Source: Chondrilla cf. caribensis (lineage: Eukaryota; Porifera; Demospongiae; Chondrillida; Chondrillidae). From it: a stretch of 64,000 nt of DNA. The DNA lies in NCBI GenBank assembly GCA_964020155.1, contig OZ026555.1, positions 2,990,795-3,054,794 of the forward strand, written 5' to 3'. The translations under genes and the position numbers were made by a program. The notes under the pieces were generated by a model, which saw only the letters and a program-made list of their open reading frames with translations, searched no databases and was not told the DNA's origin. Of the stretch, positions 29,713 to 41,200 are shown in pieces. Each line of letters opens with the position of its first letter. Position 1 is the stretch's first letter.

Positions 29713-30085
29713 TGTGCGAATGTGCAGAATCACAGATTTGCCACTCCTTATATACCCGCTGGACACTTCGAATTTCGCGCCATAATGACGTCAGAATATT
29801 GATCGATAGTCACTGCGTTGCCGTGTTGGCGAATACGTTATAAGATCATCGGAACGCATAACAAACGCGATCGAAAATTACATCGTAACATCCGAATACA
29901 ACTCGATACAGCAGTTTGAAATACATCATCGCAATCAGTACAGGAAAAGAAAAGCGAATAAAAAGGTAAAGTGACCCCGAACTGCCGACGGGGTCTGTTA
30001 TTCCGTGTTTTCTGACTTGTCCATACATTTGAATAGAGCAATAGAGGTAGAATAAACAAACGAATGCAATGTAAAATTTCATATG
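29713..30085 (+). promoter_or_regulatory. Copy 3 of the CRE promoter block, fused to an ankyrin scrap and the kelch copy
   Basis: Collinear with 2450-2835, including TGACGTCA at 29786-29793 and the leader down to CATATG. The match ends at the presumed KDM7 start codon and continues directly into ankyrin sequence. A short deletion is seen (GAATAGAGCAATAGAGG versus the longer form at 2772-2800). Confidence 0.65.
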
Positions 30086-30138
30086 GAGCGTGTATGAATT
30101 TTCCCGACCCTTATAGCCACGCTGGCTTCGATCTAGAC
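30085..30138 (+). pseudogene. Ankyrin exon 2 scrap
   Basis: 54 bases matching the ankyrin gene at about 19857-19804. It starts at the same base (GGAGCGTG) as the scrap in the palindrome spacer at 24108 and shares its GTGTATG variant, where the parent has GTGTGTG. Confidence 0.75.
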
Positions 30139-30185
30139 ACTGGGACACTCATTATATATATTTTGTCTGTCTAAATGTAGCTCTT

Positions 30186-31148
30186 AGAAGAACAGAAGGT
30201 GATCTTGAGTAACAACGACTGGAGGGAGGAGTCAGATATACCTGAAGGAATGACACGACCAACAGCAGTTTGCTTAAACCAGAAGATATATGTTGGAGAT
30301 AGATGGATGCCCGAGAGCTGTCGAAAATATTTGTATGTTTTTGATATTTCCAATCGAAAGTGGTCCACACTGCGATTTCATAATTTGTGTGCAATGTGGG
30401 GATGCACACTAGCAACCACAAAAAACCTGGTGCACACACTAGGTGGTGAAGTGAGGAATGATGATGAATTAGAATTGTATTCGAATAATGTGTTTACTTT
30501 GGATGGTAATATTTAAGGTGGTTTAATACACTCCCACCATTGAACGTAGGAAGGATTTGGGCAGCATCAACATCTTTTGAAGATGTCATTGTTATTGCAG
30601 GTGGTAGGTTTGCGAAAGGCCAGCTGTCATCCGTAGAAGTGTTGAACAGTTCTACTTCCTCCTCCACATGGTGGACAATAAGCGATCTTCCCATGAGGTC
30701 GTCTTTGGTGCAGTGTACAGCAACACTCAACCAACTTTTTATTGGATTTGGTGCTCGTACTAGAACGGTTTACACAGCCAAGCTTGATGCAATAAAAGAG
30801 TACCCTAATTGTGTTGACGATTTGGAATCTGGTTCAGGCTTTTGGCAGTCCCTTCCTGTACTACCACTCAAGTTCTGTGGATTAGTGACAATAAATAATT
30901 GTGTTGTTATTATGGGTGGCACTGATGAAGATGACAAACCAGATTCATTAGTTTACTTATATGACCACTGCAAGCAAAGGTGGGCTAAGGTGTCTGAAAT
31001 GAACAGAAATAGAGATAGCCCAGCTGTTGTAGCTTGTATTTCCGAGAATTGCAATCAGGAATTGTTTGTGATAGGTGGCGATGGTGCTAATACTTTTGTA
31101 GAATCATTTAAAAATGACCTAATTATACATTTATTGCTTTCAGACTGA
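30186..31148 (+). pseudogene. Kelch-repeat gene, right-arm copy, frameshifted
   Basis: Matches the open copy at 17629-18567 (LSNNDWREESDI..., VIAGGRF, VIMGGT, FVIGGDGAN). At about 30508-30516 two extra bases (GGTAATATTTAAGG versus GGTAATTTAAGG) create a stop after TLDGNI, and the frame reopens at about 30540. The end is also altered (VESFKNDLI versus VESFEMM, then stop). It may be transcribed from the promoter copy just upstream, but it would give only truncated proteins unless spliced around. Confidence 0.8.
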
Positions 31149-31813
31149 TCTCATTTCTGTTAACTGTGTGATTTCAACTACAATATCCACTTTATGATAT
31201 GTATTAAGGATTAATCTTTTTTATTGCCATGTTTCAAATTGATCTGTTTGTCTTATCATTATTGCTTCATGTATCTATTTGTAGGCAGCAAACTCTAATA
31301 ATATGAATTATCAAAAACGAATTTATGCATATTTAATAGCTGTTATTTCAAGTCGAATGAACCACACATTACTGTGAGAAGTTGTGGGACTGATAAATCC
31401 AATCAATGGTAAAGGTCAAATCAAATCACACTTTAATTCTGTGAACCTACTGCATGACTGTTCTACTTTAGCACCAATGATAATTATCAAGTATAAGATA
31501 TAAATATTGATAATATCATTCTATTAATAATAAAAATATTATTATATAGAGTATTTTTGCACGGGATCTTTCCAATGACTCAGTGTATGTACATTTGAAT
31601 ATGGTTCAAATTTGATAGTGCAACAGCTAATGGTTATTGGTCTGCAGGTGGGAATAATGGAAGACCAGAGGCATAGGTACTTTTCTACATTGATCAATGC
31701 TAGTATAATTATTATAATATAATACTACTACTACTACTACTAATAATAATAATACAATAATCATACAATAGAATAAGGATAATGATAATAATACACTTGA
31801 AGGAAATATTAAA

Positions 31814-32134
31814 CTACATGATGCGTGGGCGTTTTCTTTGATGTCGAGTTTATAACTCACAAATACACCTCGTTAATATTCACGAGGTGTATAAGTTCTC
31901 TGTAACAAGTAGATCAAGTTTATGTGCTCACATGAGCTTGAAAATGGAAACATCGACCGTCGAATTCGAACGTATCGATGTCAAATTAAACCCTTCTTCA
32001 AACCAAGCTATCAAGGAAATGAAATTTCCACAGAATACTATCACATTGATAGATCGAGAACGGCTAGAAGTTCACTGAATAGGGACGATCGGCACCTACT
32101 AGAGACATTTGGGTCAGGTATCTAGTAGATAGAG
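31814..32134. repeat. Dispersed repeat related to 3289-3840
   Basis: Starts ATGCGTGGGCGTTTTCTTTG, contains the pair of CACCTCGTTAATATTCACGAGGTG arms, one unit with CGAATTCGAACGTATCGAT and ATTGATAGAT, and ends GGTATCTAGTAGATAGAGA. The CACTA-like element of the left arm inserted within the counterpart of this repeat. Confidence 0.7.
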
Positions 32135-32231
32135 ATGGGGAGCAGTTACTGGTAGCGGCTGGTAGCAGAGTCCTTGTAAGTTGTAGCAGAAAACCTTCCC
32201 CAACTAGTTTGAGGTTATTGTAATTCTACAG
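32135..32231 (+). pseudogene. Captured IFT122 exon fragment (right arm)
   Basis: About 97 bases nearly identical to 33014-33110: the end of the exon encoding [14 protein letters not shown], its donor, and the following short intron almost to the acceptor. It lies 880 bp upstream of the real exon, in direct orientation. Confidence 0.85.
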
Positions 32232-32987
32232 ATTCAGTGGTTGAAGGTTAGGTTCAATCTCAGCTCCGTGAGAACCGTCTGTCAATAGGTCGGCAGTCAA
32301 ATCACGTATCTTGTCGTGTCTGATGTTGAGAATTAAAGACACCATTAATTTTGGGCAACTGAGGGAGAGGTCCGCTGTGAATACCGAGCCACAGATGCAT
32401 GTACTAGATCAATAGAAGTACACATATTCGTATTATCAGGATAATCGTGGTTCAATTGAGCTACGATGCATCGAAAGCACCATTTTGATATGCACTGTGG
32501 AGTAGATAGACCAGGGTCTATGGGTAGACTATCTACGGTCCGAGACCAAAATTATTTTAGTATCCGAATGGGATCCTTATTATGCGTTGTTTTGGTTCGG
32601 CGCCATGGCACCAGTGTAGCAGCAGGCCGTGATGAGGGTAGTCCCTGTATGGCGAGATCACGTTAGTGATCCCAACACAACAACTTCCCACAGGTAAAAC
32701 GTTGCGTACCTTGAGCTCATGTAGCTAAGGTTTCACGGCTAGTACCCACAGTCTGCTCGTTTAGTGTGCCAGATTTCCTTTACTTATGTGAAGTAAATCA
32801 AGTCTTGTCAATAGAAGTAGTGTAATGTTATTTGATGTCGTCACCAAATGATCCATCTAATTGTTATTGACCGTATTATGATGATTATTGTAAATACATT
32901 TCCAATGAACATGTTTTACTTGAATCTTCCGATAGATTCGCATGTATCGTCTATTTTACTATATTCCTTCATGCTTTTCTCATGTAG

Positions 32988-35900
32988 CATCTACAGCTTA
33001 GCTTTCAGCCCCAATGGGGAGCAGTTACTGGTAGCGGCTGGTAGCAGAGTCCTTGTAAGTTGTAGCAGAAAACCTTCCCCAACTAGTTTGAGTTTATTGT
33101 AATTCTTCAGGTTTACGACGGGAGCGACGGCAAGGTTATTCAGACCTTGAAAGGCCACAAGGATGTTGTTTACTGTGTTTCGTATGCTCTGAATGGTATG
33201 TAACGACAAGTTGGAAGTATATTTCCTGGTGTTCATGTTATATTCTATCATCAAAGGTGAACTATTTGCTTCTGGTGGAGCGGACAAATCAGTAATTTTG
33301 TGGAAAAACAACCTGGAAGGAATATTGAAATATATGTACGTTGGTAGATGTACTCATTTGTTAGACTAAAGGTAATACAAAGACCTAAGACAATCTGTTT
33401 GGTTTATGAGAATACCCTTAATACCCCTTTTACACAGCCTACAAAGCTTTGCACATACATTGAATTCTTATTAATCCACTGCAATTTGTTTCCAAAAATA
33501 TGGTGGAAAAATGAGTTTGGCAGATTAACTGGATATTCATTGCAGTTACGAAGTGCAATTTTCCGGACTACATTAATTTTGTCTATATTCTTTGCAGGCA
33601 CACAGATGCTGTTCAATGTTTGGCATTCAATCCAGTCTCACATCACCTCTTGAGCTGTGCATTGACTGAACTAGGTATGTATGTATGTATACACATAATG
33701 ATCTTGCAGTCCGACATCTTTCCAACATCACCCTTGGTTCCTCACTTCCCTGTCATTATAACCAGTTTGCTGTTGTAACCAATACAATCACTGTGTGTGT
33801 GGATACATCTGTGCTCACAAGACATGTTGCTATATAGAGACTGTCCTTGTGAAAAGTGCTGTTGTAAATTGGCCCGACCATAATTATGTGATATAAAAAT
33901 TTGATTAGTAATCATACATATGTGTGTACTTATGTACAGTGTGACTTATGTGTGTTGACCTATTGTGTGGTGTTGGTAATAAAGACATAGAATGTATTTT
34001 ATTTAGCTATTTGGTCCTCTGAACAAAAAGCTGTTAATAAGTGCAAGATACAAGCCAAACCAACTTCCTGCAGGTAAACTTGATACACATAAGAACATTG
34101 ACATATGGTGCTTGGTTCCAGGTTATTGATAATGTAGTGTTTTTGATGAGGATAGTATTACTGTTTTCTGTAATGTCATGTGTATTTGAATATTTGATAC
34201 TATGCGTACCTATGTACCTATGTGTCTCATCTTTGTATTTATAGTTGGACAAGTGATGGACAGTACTTTGCTGTGGGTTTGCAAAGTGGTCATATCACCA
34301 TCCGAAATAAGGTGTGTGAAAGCATCTTTCGGACTAGGTTATGTCAGTGTGTACTTATATGTCTAGAAAAAGTGTGTAGATAGAGACTAATAATTAAGGA
34401 TTTTATTAATATTTGTTTGTACATATGATATTCTGTAAGAGGCCTTCCACTGCAATGTGTGTACATATTTAGGCAGTTGAAGAAAAGTTCAGGATTGAGC
34501 CTCCTGGTGCCAGCCCTGTGTGGAGCCTACTTTGGAACCCTACCAAGTGTGTTGTGTAGTGATACATGTCATTTCTGTATTACTTACATAATGTTGAACG
34601 ATTCACTCCCATTGTAGAGATGAATCATATGACATACTTTGTGTTTGTGATTGGAGCCAGAAACTCTCTTTCTACCAGCTGACTGGGAAACAGGTGGGTT
34701 ATTCAGCACGTGTGTATTTAGAAAAATGAGTTTATGTGTGTACGTACATCTGTATACCCTGCTAATTGCCAGCCCTGTCATATTTCATATTAATGCATAA
34801 TTCTTCTTATTGTAATACTATGTGTGTGGGCACATGGATTAATCACTGGTTACTACACGCCTACCAAGAGAGTATCATATTTACTGCTCTCATCCTCAGG
34901 CACTTCACACCCTTGGGTCTCGTACAGTAAATACGATACTCCCAAGGATAGGCATGTACGTGTAACTAGTCTCACACCAATAATTATTGCCAGTAAATGC
35001 TCCAGAAAGGTGCAGGTTAATTGTATTGTGATTCTTCCTCTGTGTCTAGCTCAAGTTCTTACCCACTTCCTTCGGAAAGGGTACCTATGAAACGTGCCTC
35101 TGCAGCTGGTAGTTTACCAAAAACATCTCACTCCAGGAAAATGTTGCCAAAAGCAACCCATTTCGATTTCAACTGGACAGATGATGATTTCGAAGAGCTT
35201 CAACATGGGGGGTTGTGCCTGAAAACACCACCATGGACACAAGCAAACGTCTTAAACTCTTTAATGAATGAGCAGAAGAAAGGAACAAACACTGCCCTTC
35301 TGATCAACAGGTGCTCGTTGGAGATCTTTGAAATCATCGTCTGTCATTTCTGGACTTTACCTATGTAGTTGACTTTTACATAATATTATGTTAGTAGTTT
35401 CGACTCTTCTCTTGTGTTACTATTATTAGTCACAAAGTTGCGTCTGATGATTGTTTCATAACACAGGGCACTCAGGTGGTTACTGCCTTAACTGCAGTGC
35501 TGCAAGGGCAGTACCAACCTTTGCTGCTTGGTGGGCTCTTTGATGTATGACATTATTGTGAGCAATAAAAGTGTTGGTTAGATCAAGTTTAACTTCAGTG
35601 GAGTAAGTAACTCAATTATTTCCACTTAAGCTCCAAGGCTTCAAGGAAGTGATTTGTTTTCCCAGTTTTTTGTGTCCTGGTTCATCCATACTGTACCTCT
35701 GTATAGTGTATGTACTACATATGTACGTATTTCTATTAATGTTTTTCTTGAGCATTATTGTTGTTATACAATATACAGATATGTACATATGTACATATAA
35801 TAATGGTGCTTGTATGTCTGATCTGAAATAAAGCACTTTTTCGTGTGTAATATGTGTTTTCTGGCCATGATATCCATAATTATAAATTTTCATTGTTGAA

Positions 35901-38168
35901 ATTTTTAAAGATTGGCAAGGAGAGATTCCTGAACCACGATGCATGTTGCATCAGTCAGCACCTTGGAGGGGATTTCCTTCTTATTGGCGGCTCTAACAAG
36001 AAGGTAAAGCAAGCATAGTGATTACAAATATTGTACTGTAGCATTTTGCTTTCATTGGCTATTCTTATTTCAGCACTTTCTGTATGTTTGTTTGATGTTG
36101 TAGGTATCTTTGTACAACAGAGAGGGGATACTGCTTGGGCCTGTTGTTGATGTTGATTCTCTTGTATGGTGTGTTCAGCCAAGACCAGGACAAAATCACT
36201 TGGTACGTACTTACGTATATTTTATCAGTTTTTAGTAATGAAAAAGTGTGTGGGCGTGATGTGGGTGTGTATGGATACATTTGGGTGTTTATGTACATAT
36301 ACATTTATGTGTATATGTATTTGGGTATCATTTTCATTGAAACAACCAAGGCAATTATAACACGGACTTGAGGAAATTGAATCTGAAATGAGTTTCTATG
36401 GGAAAGAGGCATCTTCATTTGTTTATTGATCTCATTGTACCTTAGTAGTTTACGATGCATGTTTGTCCTTATATATTACGCAGAACAGTGCTTTCAAAAA
36501 TATCCACCTTAGCATTTGATTTCATAATGCTTCACTTATGCCATCTTTGTCATCGCATTCATGTGAACCTGGGGCGGAAATAGAGCTATGTATTGTATAC
36601 ATATACATACGCTGGAATTGTTATCATGTAAACTCAGCTAACATTCAATGCACTTAACTATGTATTTTCATGTGTTGTATATAGGCAATTGGATGTGATG
36701 ATGGAACCTTGATTTTTGTTCATTTGATCTTCAATACAGTTCATGGACTGTACAAGGAAAGGTACTATTTTTTGTTATTATGTATTACATATAATAATTA
36801 TTATACATACATATATAAGGTACATACGTACATACGTATGTATATTATGCATGTATTCACTATATTCAGTTGGGATATATTGCTTGAACTACATAATATT
36901 ATACAGTATACGCATGTATGTACATACTTACTGTACATTCATGTATTGGTAGCTATGTATATGTAATACCTCCACCACCTTTCATCTGGGTGCATGGGAA
37001 ATAGACAGATTAGATATTCCACAAAGCCAGAACCGAGGGGTCCCTCTAATCTGTCAATTTCCTATGTACCCTGCTGAAAGGTGGTACAACTCACTTGTAT
37101 CCCAGCAACTGTGAGAATGGGCACAGATTTGAAGTGCTCATCAATTAATACACAGTATTAGAAAGTATCTGAGTAAGCCTGTGAACAGATGTCTATAGAG
37201 CCTGATAGACCCCGGCTGTGTGTCTACAGGATATAGACACACAGCAGTGCCTTTGATTTCACCTTGTACTGGGATTCAGGTATGTATGTATGTATGCCCA
37301 AGCATTGAGAAACTCACAGTTATTTTATCTGTCAGGTGATGAATTCATGCAGGAAATTTGATTCTTTATACATAACAGTCAGTTGTAATCTTCATTTTAC
37401 TTTTGCATGTGAGGATGTCATTGGTGTTAGTAGAGGATTGATGATGAATATGATTATAACAACTATCTAGTTGCCCAAATCCAAAAAAACATCAACTGAA
37501 ATTCAGAATTTTGCCAAATATATGTACTTCATGCCAACATTTCCTGCTATTTGGCATATTACCCCTTTTCTGTGCAGATATGCCTACAGAGAAAATATGA
37601 CAGATGTAGTTGTCAAGCACCTCATAACAGATCAGAAAGGTGTGTATGATGACATGTACTCAAACTTTACCATCTCATACTCATTGTTTGCTATCAAGTT
37701 GTATTGGTGATACCTTCTGTATGTGCAGTCCGAATGAAGTGTAGAGACCTGGTCAAGAAAATAGCCATATATAAAAACAGATTAGCTGTGAGTAGCATTT
37801 AAATATTGTATATTAACAATTGACTGAGAGTCTTGTTGTTTGCGTTCAACCCCAAGGTTCAACTACAAGAAAGGATTGTCATTTATGAATTACATGGTTC
37901 TGAGAATAGTGATATGCAATACAGAGTGCGTGATAAAATCAATCAGAAGATAGACTGCACTCTTCTGGTGGTTTGTACCAATCATGTTGTACTTTGCCAG
38001 GTTAGTTTCATTACAGGTACTTACAGAAGTATCTATATGACACCAGGTGTTCATGTCTGTGCGTGTGTTAATCTGTTGTTCTTGGGTGGCTGTACATACG
38101 TGTTTGTGTGTGTGAGTGTTTGTTGTGTATCTGTGTGTGTGTGTGTGTGTGTGAGTGTTTGTTGTGTA

Positions 38169-38238
<70 letters not shown>

Positions 38239-41200
38239 ATGTGTGCGTATGCATGTGTGTGTGTGTACGTGTGTGTGTGTGTGCATGTTTGTGTGTGCAT
38301 GTTTGTGTGTGCATGCTTGGGGTTTATTTTGAGAATCAGCCTTTATCAATATCGTATAACATGAAGTGAGGTAATCCCAATCTCGCAGAATGAGTCAAAT
38401 CACTAATGGATGATGGATACATTGTACTAATGGGTAATCCAAGACAGCATAGTCCTTTTAAACTCAGACAGGCTAACTGCGCAGGTGGAAAATCAAACAA
38501 ACTTGTCCATTTTTAGCAGATTCAGTTGGTACAAGGCCCTATCTTCACACCTGTATATTTAACAGAATAGGGCTTGGAGTGTGGCCAGTTACATTTATAT
38601 TATACAGTATATTGTGTATGCTAAAAAATGTAAGCGAATGTATTGTAACAAGTGCAGTATGTCTGTACTGTATATACACACGTACATAATTATTATACAT
38701 AGTGTAGTATGTCTGTACTGTATATACATACATACGTATACATAGTACAGTATACATGTATGAATGTACATGCATGCACGATATATGAAATGCATCTTCA
38801 ACACTTCCAGTGTGTCATCAAGGTTATATTTGATACCTACTTATTTCAATTTTTTCTGTAGGACAAGCGATTATTGTGCTTGAACTTCTCAGGAGGAAGA
38901 GAAAGGTAGTGTTGTGACTAGCATACTCTTAGACCTTATCTTATGTGCAGGTTAAATCTTTTGTATAAATGTGAACATCCTTGTACTCAACTAATGTGTA
39001 GAGAATGGCCAATGGAATGTCAAATACGCTACATAAAAGTCATCGGAGGCCCTCCCCGCCGGGAAGGCTTGCTTGTAGGTCTGAAAGATGGCCAGGTATG
39101 CACATGCTCAATACCCCTGCATTGTGTGGTGAACCTATTTTCTAGTGCTGAGATGATTCGATTAATTGATTAATCGATTGATTTTCATTTCAAATCTGAT
39201 CATGCAAGCAAATCAATTAATCACAGGCAGTAATTAAGTGAGTGGAACAGGAAGCCACCCTCACCTTATTACTCAGAACCTTCACCCCATGGGCTCAATT
39301 ATGTACTTCAAGACAACCTGAACAGTCAAAAGGGCTCTAAAGACTCATGTCTATTGGATGTCCATTCAGTCTGATAAAATGAGAGTGGTGTCAGGTTACG
39401 CCCACTTAATTACTTCCGTTGATTAATCGATTTTTCAATTGGATACAATGCACTGTTAATTGATTTGAAAATTACAGCTGATTCCCAACACTACTCTTTA
39501 CTCTCTTCTTCCTCCAAAGGTGTTCTGCATATACTTGGACAATGAGCTGCCAGTGTTGGTACTGAAGCATCAGGTAGCAATCCGGTGCTTGGACCTTAGT
39601 GCATGGTGAGTGTGTGTATGGTATGTACATTGCCACTCATGTACTTCAGTTGAAGTAACCTGCCTCTAGCTGGGAGTAGATTTGTTTGGCTTGTTACTGA
39701 GTTACATTAACAATGATTGACAAGAAATTCTGTGTTTGATACGTAGAATATTGCTAATTCCTAATTATCTATATAATAATTGCTAATTGTCAATGTCAGT
39801 GGTATCTGATGTCCTGGTTAGAGTACAGTTTCTAGTCATTTAATGAACTTGTTTGATCCTTAAGAAGTGATACTGTACTTGGTATGAATATAATGGAATA
39901 TTATACATAATTTATTTTTTACAAATTTTTTGGTACGTATATCTTTAAAATGCTCCCTTATTTGTGCAGTCGATCTAAACTGGCCATTGTTGATGACAAT
40001 AACACTTGTGTTGTTTATGACATGAAGACTAAAGGCATTCTATTCCAGGTATTACATAACAGCATTATATCTGTCTGCATACTCTGCTATTCTATGTACC
40101 TACGTACGTACATAAGTACACATTCACAAATGGTGATCCTTCCGTCTAAACCAGGAGCCCAATGCCAACAGTGTTGCCTGGAACAGCTTGCATTCGGTAA
40201 GGATAAATCCCATGTTTTGTATTGGCCTTGACGTACTGTGCATATATGCATGTATGTACTTATGTGGTAGTCTCGTGTAGCCCAGACCTGCTTCTCTCCT
40301 CCATTTTCATAATTATGATGCCATGCGGTCTGCGAGTGTATGATGTCATAATTATAAAAATGGAGGCGAGAAGCGGGTCTGGGCTACACAAGATTACTTA
40401 TGTGGTAGGTTGCATGGGCAGTTCAAATTTCAAAGTGTGCACATATCTTTGCTATTTGCATACTCCCTTTGCTATTGCAAAATTGTAGTTGTTATTAACA
40501 TTTGTCAATTCAAATCAACGCCTAGCGACTCATTGTTCAGCAATAATAATGCTGCACAAGTGTTAGTTTACATACTAGTATAGTTTTTATACAGAAACAT
40601 GCCACATAACAACAAAGTATTCTGATGAGACTGTACCTGATACAGACACTAACTTGATTTTTAGCTTGGATGAACAGTTTGCAATAAGCTGGTATACATA
40701 TGATGGGATATAGTCTATATGTACCTCACTTCACTATTGTGGAACTGATTGGTATTAGTTTTCATAGACACGTTACACTTGTGGTGTTCTTACCAAGCAT
40801 GTCTCTTCTGTAGGATATGATGTGCTTTACTGGAGATGGGTTTTTGAGTATCAAAGCCAATAACTTCCCTATTCATCAGCAAAGACAAACGGTAACATAT
40901 TGTACACGTAACATACATCTAATCTCTTTGAAGGGCTGTATACTAATTTATTGTATGCTTTATTCAACCCAACTCAGGGTTTTGTGGTTGGTTACCATGG
41001 TTCAAAGATCTTTTGTCTGAACTATTCATCCATATCCACAATAGATGCCCCACAGGTACGTACTATCAGTGGTGTTGGTCTCTTTATCTACTACTTTATC
41101 GCAATATTGCCTTTTCTGCTCTCTTCAGTCAGCTCCAATGCTACAGTACTTGGAAAAGAAAATGTTCTTGTAGGTCTTGGCATCATGATTATAGTTGTTG

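Larger units (their letters stand above)
30140..32744. repeat. Right outer arm of the large palindrome
   Basis: Reverse complement of 13797-18618 without the CACTA-like insertion. It contains the kelch pseudogene, AT-rich spacer, a dispersed repeat and the IFT122 exon fragment. Confidence 0.9.
32988..41172 (+). other. IFT122: IFT122 N-terminal beta-propeller region
   Basis: Exons to about 37600 carry the first set of WD repeats ([61 protein letters not shown]). Exons 37578-41172 carry the second set: [96 protein letters not shown] and [13 protein letters not shown]. Together they form the two propellers expected of this protein. Confidence 0.88.
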
